Both the position numbers and the translations under genes were made by a program. This document shows positions 1-6,146 of a stretch of 6,723 bases of DNA, in pieces. This DNA comes from Acidobacteriota bacterium. Lineage in GTDB: Bacteria > Acidobacteriota > Terriglobia > Terriglobales > Acidobacteriaceae. The DNA lies in the NCBI GenBank assembly GCA_021811745.1, contig JAJZNH010000822.1, positions 1 to 6,723 of the forward strand, read 5' to 3'. Under the pieces are notes generated by a model. The model saw only the letters and a list, made by a program, of their open reading frames with translations. It ran no database searches and was not told where the DNA came from. How positions within the stretch are numbered: position 1 is the first letter of the stretch; each line of letters opens with the position of its first letter.

Positions 1-1488
1 GTCTCCGGCCAGCGCCATGCGCTACGCAGATCTTTTCTGCTCTCCTATCTAAGCGGCTTTCTCTGGTACATGGGTAACTGCTACTGGGTGCGCAACACGA
101 TGGAGCGCTATGGAGACATGCCGCCGATGGCGCCGACGTTGCTGCTCATGGGATTCAGTCTGGTCTTAGGGCTCTACTGGGGGTTCTTTGGATTGGGCAT
201 CCAACTGGTGCGCAAGGCCACGGGTTCGACGCGCCTGGCGCTGGCGTTCGCGCCTTTTCTGTGGGCTGCGCTCGAATTGGCTGCCGCCCGCATCACGAGC
301 GTTCCGTGGGACCAGCTGGGCTACTCCCAGGTGGACAATACGCTGGTGAACCAGCTTGCGCCCTGGACCGGCGTCTACGGCATCAGCTTTGTCCTTGTGG
401 CCGTGAATGCGCTCATCGCCGGCGGGTTCCTGTTGGAGCGTTGTCCCCGCAAATGGTCTGCGAACCGGCGCCTCTGGGGCATCTCCGGAGCTGTTCTCCT
501 GATGGTGGGGGAAGGCGGGATGACGATTCCGCCGCCCAAGCCCCCATCTTCGGCGACTGCGGTTCTGATTCAGCCCGATCTGAATGTAGGTAGAAACAGC
601 CCTTGGATCGGAGCGGCGTGGGGCCGGCATATCGCCCAGTTCGTGAATCTGGCGGGGGAGACGTGCGGGAACTATATCGCCGGCATTCCGCAGACCGGCG
701 CGCCGAGGCGAGAGATCCCTTGCGCGGAAAGTTCGCCGCCTCCGGCGCTGGTGGTGTGGCCGGAGTCGCCGGCGCCGTTCATTCAGGGAGATCCGCGCTT
801 CAGCCAGGCCATGCGTTTAATTGCGCAGGCGATTCAGGCGCCGCTCGTGGTGGGCGGCATTGGCACGGATTTCTCCGCAAACGAGGGGATCTGGCACGAC
901 TACAACTCGGCCATGATCTTCAACGCCAACGGGGAGATGGTGGGCCGCTACGACAAGATTCATCTGGTGCCGTTCGGCGAGTACGTGCCTTTCCGGCATC
1001 TGCTCTTCTTTGCCCGCAAGCTGACCGGCCAGGTGGGTTCGTTCTCGCGTGGCAAGACACGCGAGGTTTTTCTGCTGAATGGCCATCGCTACGGGGTCTT
1101 CATCTGCTATGAGGCGGTGTTTGCGAACGAGGTGCGGCAGTTTGCGCGGCTGGGCGCACAGGTGCTGGTGAACATCAGCGACGATGGCTGGTACGGCGAC
1201 ACCAGCGCGCCCTGGCAGCACCTGAACATGGCGCGGATGCGGGCGATCGAGAACCGCCGTTGGCTGCTGCGCGACACCAATAACGGCGTTACCGCGGTCA
1301 TCGATCCTTATGGCCGGGTGCGGCAAAGCATTCCGCGGCATGAGGTGAACGCGCTGCCGGCCGAGTTCGGTTACAGCGACCAGATGACCTTCTACACCGA
1401 GCACGGCGACGTGTTTGCTTGGGTGTGTGCGATACTTTCCATAGGCGTCTTCGCCTGGTCGCTGGGTAAGTTGGAACAACATCACTGA
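1..1488 (+). CDS. lnt: Apolipoprotein N-acyltransferase (Lnt), C-terminal part; start lies before the window
   Basis: Lnt adds the third, N-linked acyl chain to the N-terminal cysteine of lipoproteins at the periplasmic face of the inner membrane. The frame is open from base 1 with no stop, and membrane-type sequence precedes the first ATG at 70, so that ATG is internal and the true start is upstream. About 495 residues are visible, against roughly 500-550 for the family. Hydrophobic segments fill the first third. The carbon-nitrogen hydrolase domain follows from about base 560. The expected catalytic triad is present: Glu in VVWPES (763-765), Lys in YDKIHLVPFGEY (955-957) and Cys in FICYEA (1105-1107), with spacings of 64 and 50 residues that fit the family. 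DDGWYGDTSAPWQH and ENRRWLLRDTNNG are further Lnt signatures. A last hydrophobic segment lies near the C-terminus. The loop before the catalytic Glu looks some 20 residues longer than I expect and holds two cysteines. Assignment is very secure. Confidence 0.96.
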   Translation, partial: VSGQRHALRRSFLLSYLSGFLWYMGNCYWVRNTMERYGDMPPMAPTLLLMGFSLVLGLYWGFFGLGIQLVRKATGSTRLALAFAPFLWAALELAAARITSVPWDQLGYSQVDNTLVNQLAPWTGVYGISFVLVAVNALIAGGFLLERCPRKWSANRRLWGISGAVLLMVGEGGMTIPPPKPPSSATAVLIQPDLNVGRNSPWIGAAWGRHIAQFVNLAGETCGNYIAGIPQTGAPRREIPCAESSPPPALVVWPESPAPFIQGDPRFSQAMRLIAQAIQAPLVVGGIGTDFSANEGIWHDYNSAMIFNANGEMVGRYDKIHLVPFGEYVPFRHLLFFARKLTGQVGSFSRGKTREVFLLNGHRYGVFICYEAVFANEVRQFARLGAQVLVNISDDGWYGDTSAPWQHLNMARMRAIENRRWLLRDTNNGVTAVIDPYGRVRQSIPRHEVNALPAEFGYSDQMTFYTEHGDVFAWVCAILSIGVFAWSLGKLEQHH

Positions 1489-1536
1489 CCCGGTGGTTGG
1501 CCGACTCGCCGAGGTGCAGAGCAAAAGTCAGGTCAC

Positions 1537-1541
1537 AAGGG
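1537..1541 (+). promoter_or_regulatory. Ribosome binding site of prfB
   Basis: AAGGG lies five bases before the ATG at 1547. It decides the start of the short first reading frame of prfB, which would be missed if the gene were begun at a downstream ATG in the second frame. The rest of the 58-base gap after lnt shows no clear terminator. Confidence 0.6.
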
Positions 1542-1546
1542 CAATT

Positions 1547-2684
1547 ATGGCGTTGAACGATCTAGAATTCGCATACGCTCCCGTGCGCAACCAGGTGCGC
1601 GACCTGCGGGAGTATCTTTGACCCTGCCCGGCTGCGCAGGGAACTCACCGACATCGAAACCAAGCTTGCCGATCCGGCGTTGTGGAGCGATCCCGCCGCG
1701 TCGCAGCCTCTGATGCGCGAGCGTAAGCGGCTGGAGCAACTCATCGCCAATGATGAGGATCTCGTGCGCCGCAGTGGCGACATCGAGGCCTACTTTGAGC
1801 TGGCTCGCGAGGGCGAGGACGTTGAGGCGGATTTGGGCCGCGAGATCAAGGCTCTGACTGCGTTTACCGACGAACTGGAAGCGCGCACCATGCTCTCGGG
1901 CGAGGCTGACCCACTAAACGCCATCGTCACCATTCATCCCGGCGCGGGTGGTACTGAGAGTCAGGATTGGGCGGAGATGCTGGTGCGCATGTACCTGCGC
2001 TGGGCCGAACAGCAGGACTTTAAGACCGAGATGAACGACTATCAGGACGGCGAAGAGGCGGGCATCAAGTCCGCCACCTTCACCATCACGGGCGACTACG
2101 CCTTCGGGCTGCTGGCGGGCGAGAGCGGCGTGCACCGGCTGGTGCGCATCTCGCCCTTCGATGCCGCCAAGCGGCGGCACACGTCGTTCGCGTCGGTCTA
2201 CGTTTCGCCGGAGATCGATGAGTCGATTCACGTAGACCTGAAGCAGGAAGACCTGCGTATCGACACCTATCGCAGCGGGGGCAAGGGCGGCCAGCACGTG
2301 AACACGACGGATTCGGCGGTGCGCATGACGCACCTGCCTACGGGAATTGTCGTCCAGTGCCAGAACGAGCGCTCGCAGCACAAGAACCGCGACAAGGCCA
2401 TGAAGATGATGCGCTCGCGGCTCTACGAGTACGAGCTCGAAAAGAAGCGCGCCGAGAGCAAGAAGCTCGAAGACTCGAAGCTGGACATCAACTTCGGCTC
2501 GCAGATCCGGTCGTATGTTTTGCAGCCCTACCGCATGGCCAAGGACCATCGCACCAAGGTGGAAGTGGGCGACGTGGACAAGGTGCTGGACGGCTATCTG
2601 CAGCCGTTTTTGCGTGGTTATCTGCTGGCCAAGCGGCGGGGAACGGCGGTGGCGACGGGCGGAGAGGACGATTTGGAAGTGTAA
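1547..2684 (+). CDS. prfB: Peptide chain release factor 2 (RF2), expressed by programmed +1 frameshift
   Basis: RF2 recognises UGA and UAA stop codons and triggers release of the finished protein on the ribosome. The gene is in two frames: 24 codons from ATG 1547 to CTT 1616-1618, then in-frame TGA 1619-1621. Skipping T1619 continues at GAC 1620 to the TAA at 2682-2684. The joined product is 378 residues, near the family's usual 365. Key motifs are in place: the stop-codon-reading tripeptide SPF at residues 202-204 (RISPFDAAKRRHTSF), and the peptidyl-transferase-centre GGQ at 247-249 in SGGKGGQHVNTTDSAVR, followed by QCQNERSQHKNRDKAM. SPF marks RF2 rather than RF1, whose tripeptide is PxT. 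The residue matching E. coli position 246 is Ser, whereas E. coli K-12 has Thr there. An N-terminal helical region comes first (about residues 1-110). The C-terminal tail is slightly extended and acidic (EDDLEV). Low RF2 raises frameshifting, so the gene is autoregulated. Confidence 0.97.
1608..1622 (+). promoter_or_regulatory. prfB programmed +1 frameshift signal
   Basis: The site reads GGGAG, TAT, CTT, TGA, C. The slippery CTT (1616-1618) is followed by a UGA in the poor context UGAC. The Shine-Dalgarno-like GGGAG (1608-1612) sits three bases before CTT, the same spacing as AGGGGG in the E. coli prfB signal. In the known mechanism the internal Shine-Dalgarno strains the ribosome while it pauses at UGA, and peptidyl-tRNA-Leu slips from CUU to UUU. 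Protein similarity resumes at once in the +1 frame (DPARLRRELTDIE), which supports real recoding rather than a sequencing error. Confidence 0.95.
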
Positions 2685-2735
2685 ACGGAATAGCTAGTTA
2701 GTCAGTTGCCGGAAGATCCATCGTTCCCGCGACAA

Positions 2736-2770
2736 GCAACAAGCTAAAGGCTAAAAGCCAACGGCCAAAA
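2736..2770 (+). repeat. Five tandem copies of a degenerate heptamer (GCYAAAR-like)
   Basis: The copies are gcaacaa, gctaaag, gctaaaa, gccaacg and gccaaaa, with no gaps between them. They end six bases before the ATG of the CoA-binding protein gene and so occupy its leader, where a Shine-Dalgarno would be expected. No good Shine-Dalgarno is visible. The rest of the 92-base gap after prfB contains several stop trinucleotides and no convincing terminator hairpin. The function is unknown. Confidence 0.6.
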
Positions 2771-2776
2771 ACTCCC

Positions 2777-3232
2777 ATGACTGAATCAATCAACTTGAAC
2801 GACCTCATCGACGAGATGTTGCGCACGGCGAAGACCATTGCCGTAGTGGGCATGAGCGATAAACCGCATCGCGCCAGCTTTAATATCGGCAAATACCTGG
2901 CGGCGAACGGCTATCACGTGCTGCCGGTAAACCCGGTTCTCAAGGAAGTACTGGGCATGACTTGCTACCCCGACCTCGACGCTGCGCAGGCCGCCGCGCG
3001 CGAGCAGAGTGGGAAGGGAATCGATCTCGTGGATGTGTTTCGCGCTCCGGAGTTTGTCCCCGCCATTGTGGACGATGTGATCCGGCTCGGCATTCCCTAC
3101 CTCTGGCTGCAGGACGAGATCGTTCACGACGAGGCCGTGGGCCGCGCCCGCGCCGCCGGCGTGAAGTGCATCCAGAACGACTGCATCTTCCGCGAGCACG
3201 CGGCGCGGTTGGGGCCGCGTTCCAGCCAATGA
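2777..3232 (+). CDS. CoA-binding domain protein, YccU-like
   Basis: This 151-residue protein is a single Rossmann-type CoA-binding domain, like the stand-alone YccU family and the N-terminal domain of succinyl-CoA ligase alpha subunits. Its exact role is not known, and no catalytic domain is attached. Visible family signatures are KTIAVVGMSDKPHRAS (near residues 18-34, nucleotide-binding loop), GYHVLPVNP, IDLVDVFRAPEFVP, a PYLWLQDEIVHDEA segment, and the closing AGVKCIQNDCIFREH. Length is typical and the domain is complete. ATG 2777 is the only plausible start: the frame is open upstream to a TAG at 2699-2701 but contains no ATG, GTG or TTG. No clear Shine-Dalgarno precedes it; the leader is the heptamer repeat. 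It follows prfB on the same strand after 92 bases. Cytosolic; family call is secure, function is not. Confidence 0.92.
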   Translation: MTESINLNDLIDEMLRTAKTIAVVGMSDKPHRASFNIGKYLAANGYHVLPVNPVLKEVLGMTCYPDLDAAQAAAREQSGKGIDLVDVFRAPEFVPAIVDDVIRLGIPYLWLQDEIVHDEAVGRARAAGVKCIQNDCIFREHAARLGPRSSQ

Positions 3233-3265
3233 TCTCCGGAACATGCTTCAAAATGGCCGTGCAGT

Positions 3266-3350
3266 AGAGGAAAAATCCCTCTCTCAGCGGCTAAAGCCTT
3301 TATTGGTCTTGCGGCATTTGCGGCACGGATGAATCCGTGCCCTTTCAAAA
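3266..3350. repeat. Hairpin-rich intergenic element, possibly a dispersed repeat
   Basis: Three inverted repeats stand in a row: AGAGG/CCTCT (3266-3270 and 3278-3282), GGCT/AGCC within GGCTAAAGCC (3289-3298), and the strongest, GGCACGGAT/ATCCGTGCC (3322-3330 and 3333-3341) with a two-base centre. The last is followed by CTTTCAAAAC. The nine-base perfect stem could form an RNA hairpin at the end of the CoA-binding gene transcript, but the following CTTTC is a poor U-tract for a terminator. The layout recalls short palindromic elements scattered between genes in Acidobacteriota; that link is from memory and untested. Confidence 0.5.
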
Positions 3351-3353
3351 CCC

Positions 3354-3377
3354 ATCCTTAAAACATGTTGTAAGGAT
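3354..3377. promoter_or_regulatory. 24-base imperfect dyad upstream of the DsbD gene, possible operator
   Basis: The arms ATCCTTA (3354-3360) and TAAGGAT (3371-3377) flank the palindrome AACATGTT (3362-3369). All share one centre, so 11 of 12 base pairs match and only A3361/G3370 fail. It lies 69 bases before the GTG start of the DsbD-like gene. Size and symmetry suit a dimeric regulator, but no regulator gene is next to it. It could instead belong to the repeat element just upstream. Confidence 0.4.
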
Positions 3378-3395
3378 TCTGCGACCCCGGTCCGG

Positions 3396-3401
3396 TACAC
3401 T
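3396..3401 (+). promoter_or_regulatory. Possible -10 promoter element for the DsbD gene
   Basis: TACACT in the context CCGGTACACTGAG resembles a sigma-70 -10 hexamer and would start transcription near 3408, giving a leader of about 38 bases. No good -35 hexamer lies 16-18 bases upstream; TTGTAA at 3368-3373 is too far away (22 bases). The 24-base dyad would overlap the -35 zone. Weak call. Confidence 0.2.
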
Positions 3402-3445
3402 GAGTCCAAAGATAAGATCAGGTCCGGGATTGGGGTGTAGCCGTC

Positions 3446-5656
3446 GTGTATCGTTTGCGAACCATCGTTATGCTGGCCTGCGGGCTGGCTTTTGGGATGC
3501 CGGCTTTCGGCGCTTCGAGTTCCGCCAGCGCGGCGCACCTGCGCGTGGATCTGATGGTTCCGGGCAGCAGTCTCTACAGCGACGCGCAGGGGAATCTGGC
3601 GGGGCTCTACTTCAAGCTCGATCCGGGCTGGCATGTGTACTGGGAGAATGCGGGCGACGCGGGCGAGCCGCCGACAATTCACTGGACGCTGCCCAAGGGC
3701 GTTACCGCCGGGCCACTGGAGTTTCCTGCGCCGCAACGGTTGCCGGTGGGGCCGCTGATGGACTACGGCTATCCGGACGACGTGATGTTTCCCTTCAAGC
3801 TGCATGTGGCTCCGGGCGCCCAGGCCGGCCCCGCGGTGCTCGACGCCCAGGTGAACTGGCTGGTTTGCAGCTCGGTCTGCATTCCTGGCAAAGCGGAACT
3901 TCAGATTACGCGCAACGTGGTGCCCGGGGCCGCGCCGCCGACGGCTGCCACACCGCCGCTATTCCAGCGCTTTCTGAGCCAGACTCCCAAGCCGCTGCCA
4001 GCCGGCGACAAGGCCGTATTCCAGACAACTCCTGTCGGCTTCCGGCTGGCCGTCCACACAGGGCGGAGGGAGACAGAGGCAGCGTTTTTTCCAAGCGACC
4101 AGTCGGTCGTGGACAATCCGGCGCCTCAATTGATTGAGCCGACGGCCCAGGGGTTGGTCCTGACCCTGAAGAAAGACCTGAATATTTCCGGAAATCCTGC
4201 TCATTTGAATGGAGTTCTGGAGCTTTCGGGCGGCAGAAACTACCAGATTGCGGCAATGCCCGGAAAGGTGGCTGCACTGCCAGCGGGGAGCGTTTCGTCG
4301 TTCGGGAGCGTGGGCAACGAACGTCCATCGAGCGCCGGGACCGCTGCTGTGCCCGCATCTTCGCCTGCATCCCCATTGGGAGGTTTCCTGAGCATCGTGG
4401 GCCTGGCATTTCTGGGCGGCCTGCTGCTGAACAAGATGCCTTGCGTCTTCCCGGTGCTGTTCTTGAAGGGCCTGGCGCTGGTCAACTCCGGCGCCGAGGA
4501 ACGGCATAAGCTGCGGGCGCATGGATTCGTGTATACGGCGGGGATTGTGGTTTCGTTTTGGGCGCTGGTGGCTGCATTGCTGGGGCTGCGCGCGGCCGGG
4601 GCCACGCTGGGTTGGGGATTCCAGTTCCAGTCGCCGGTCTTCCTGTTTCTTTTGGACGGGCTGTTCTTCTTTCTCGGCCTTTCGCTGGCCGGGCAGTTTG
4701 AGATTGGTTTGTCGCTGACCAGCGCCGGCGGTTCGCTAGCCGCGAGACAGGGCTACGCGGGCAGCTTCTTTACCGGAGTGCTGGCTGTGGTGGTGGCCAC
4801 ACCCTGCACCGCGCCGTTTATGGCGGCGGCCATTGCGTACGCGCTGGCGCAGCCTATCTTCATCACCTTTGCCGTCTTCACCGCGTTGGCGCTGGGACTG
4901 GCCTCGCCTTACGTGGCGCTTACTCTGCAGCCGGCATGGACGCGCTGGCTGCCCAAGCCCGGCGCCTGGATGGACGTGCTCAAGCAGGGCGTTTCGCTGT
5001 TCATGTTCGGCACGGTCATCTGGCTTACCTGGGTGGTGGCGCAGGCGTATGGGGCAAACACGCTGCTGGTGCTTCTCTCGAGCCTGCTGCTCGTGGCCGT
5101 CGCAGGGTGGTTCCTGGGCCGCTGGCCGGCGCGGCGCTGGGCCACGGGAGCGGCAGTGGCGGTTCTGCTGGCGGTGATAGGGCTGGCCGTGGCGGGGCAG
5201 CGCGTTGCGGGCCAGGGCACGACAGCTACCAGCCAGGCCACGGCTTCTGCGGGAGGGCCTGCCGTAGCCAACGTGTGGCAGCCATGGTCGCCGCAGGCGG
5301 TCAGCCAATCCCTGACCCAGGGACGGCCGGTGTTTGTGGACTTTACGGCTAGCTGGTGCCTGAGCTGCCAGGTGAACGAGCGCGTGGCCTTGAGCCGGGC
5401 AGAGGTGATGCGGGCATTTCACAGCGCCAACGTGGCGCTGCTCAAGGCCGACTGGACGCGGCAGGATGCCGCCATCACAAAGGCGCTGGCGGCGTTGGGC
5501 CGGGATGGCGTGCCGGTGTACGCGCTTTACACACCGGGGCAGAGTACGCCGCAACTGTTGCCGCAGGTGCTTACGCCGGGCATTGTCATTGACGCCCTGG
5601 CCAAGCTGCCGCACACGGCGGCGCGGGCTGGCGCGGCGACGGCTGGCTCCCTGTAA
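3446..5656 (+). CDS. dsbD: Protein-disulfide reductase, DsbD/ScsB family, complete three-domain form
   Basis: Moves electrons from cytosolic thioredoxin across the inner membrane to periplasmic thiol proteins by a chain of three cysteine pairs. All three are visible in 736 residues. A signal peptide (MYRLR, then a hydrophobic run to about residue 22) leads into an N-terminal periplasmic domain (about 30-160) with GWHVYWENAGDAGEPP and the pair C141/C145 in VCSSVCIPG. A Ser/Pro/Ala-rich linker (about 285-312) leads to roughly eight membrane segments (about 313-585) with C333 in NKMPCVFPVL and C454 in ATPCTAPFM, plus GWGFQFQSP. A second linker leads to a thioredoxin-like domain with C638-L-S-C641 (ASWCLSC) and the cis-Pro motif GVP. 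The N-terminal domain is closer to ScsB than to E. coli DsbD. The GTG start is chosen because a stop precedes it in frame at 3413-3415 and it supplies the charged signal n-region; ATG 3470 would lose it. A weak GGGG (3432-3435) precedes it. Confidence 0.93.
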   Translation: MYRLRTIVMLACGLAFGMPAFGASSSASAAHLRVDLMVPGSSLYSDAQGNLAGLYFKLDPGWHVYWENAGDAGEPPTIHWTLPKGVTAGPLEFPAPQRLPVGPLMDYGYPDDVMFPFKLHVAPGAQAGPAVLDAQVNWLVCSSVCIPGKAELQITRNVVPGAAPPTAATPPLFQRFLSQTPKPLPAGDKAVFQTTPVGFRLAVHTGRRETEAAFFPSDQSVVDNPAPQLIEPTAQGLVLTLKKDLNISGNPAHLNGVLELSGGRNYQIAAMPGKVAALPAGSVSSFGSVGNERPSSAGTAAVPASSPASPLGGFLSIVGLAFLGGLLLNKMPCVFPVLFLKGLALVNSGAEERHKLRAHGFVYTAGIVVSFWALVAALLGLRAAGATLGWGFQFQSPVFLFLLDGLFFFLGLSLAGQFEIGLSLTSAGGSLAARQGYAGSFFTGVLAVVVATPCTAPFMAAAIAYALAQPIFITFAVFTALALGLASPYVALTLQPAWTRWLPKPGAWMDVLKQGVSLFMFGTVIWLTWVVAQAYGANTLLVLLSSLLLVAVAGWFLGRWPARRWATGAAVAVLLAVIGLAVAGQRVAGQGTTATSQATASAGGPAVANVWQPWSPQAVSQSLTQGRPVFVDFTASWCLSCQVNERVALSRAEVMRAFHSANVALLKADWTRQDAAITKALAALGRDGVPVYALYTPGQSTPQLLPQVLTPGIVIDALAKLPHTAARAGAATAGSL

Positions 5657-6146
5657 AACGTTCATCCACAGATCGTCATTTCCACTGTCCCGCCCAGGCA
5701 GAGCTTGCTTGAGGGAGCGCCTCGCACGCCTCTGCATCCTCGCCGGAAAAGGCCGCCGCAGGTCCTTTGACGCGTTCGCCCGCCGTTGCAGAGGTCGATC
5801 AAGCTCGGGATAAAAGCGGGATTCATATCGCGCAAACGAGGGCCCATCAACAAGATTCAGGTGGTTGGCGTTGTGGGCAAAAATCTGGCCAGGCGAGTCG
5901 GAGGACGAAGGCTGTCGTGGGCCCACCGTCTGGGACAGCACCGAAGTATGGCCGGATCGTCGCTCGCAACCCGAAGGGACGGGGCCGATTTTCCGATCTC
6001 GTCGTCCTCGTTGCCAGCAGATACCGGGTATCCACCCCCAATGCACAAAGCTCGGGCGCCCCGGGGCCTCGGCACGTGTTACTCCTCGCTCCTGGATCCT
6101 GGAAAATTGGCTCCCGTCGCCGCCGTCCCGGTCGCGTTTACAGGCC
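5657..6146. other. 490-base convergent intergenic region with no recognised gene
   Basis: This stretch lies between the ends of two converging genes. Several frames are open across it on both strands, but none gives a protein I recognise, none has a convincing ribosome site, and codon choice does not show the strong third-position GC of the flanking genes. Short inverted repeats are scattered through it: GCAGAG/CTCTGC (5698-5703 and 5730-5735) enclosing GAGG/CCTC, GCTGTC/GACAGC (5911-5939), GATACC/GGTATC (6020-6032) and the palindrome GCCCCGGGGC (6058-6067). No T-rich run follows any of them, so no standard terminator can be called. It may be a decayed gene, a structured RNA or a repeat-family member. 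Confidence 0.5.
5911..5939. repeat. Inverted repeat with a nested palindrome
   Basis: GCTGTC (5911-5916) and GACAGC (5934-5939) are perfect six-base arms. Between them, directly after the left arm, is the ten-base palindrome GTGGGCCCAC (5917-5926). The two pairings could form a composite hairpin. In GC-rich DNA such short repeats can arise by chance. Confidence 0.3.

Noticed and set aside
3470..3500. Lipobox-like MLAC in the DsbD signal peptide
   Set aside because: The -3 residue is Met and the hydrophobic stretch before the Cys is too short. An ordinary signal peptide fits better, with the Cys inside its hydrophobic core.
3337..4137. Plus-strand open frame of 266 codons overlapping the start of the DsbD gene
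   Set aside because: It overlaps the signal peptide and N-terminal domain of the DsbD protein in another frame. Its product is low-complexity, rich in Gly, Arg and Ala.
5698..5735. Rho-independent terminator after the DsbD gene
   Set aside because: The outer stem is only six pairs with a long interior, and no T-rich run follows.
6090..6103. Tandem TCCTGGA pair
   Set aside because: Two copies of seven bases centred on a BamHI-type palindrome are easily due to chance.
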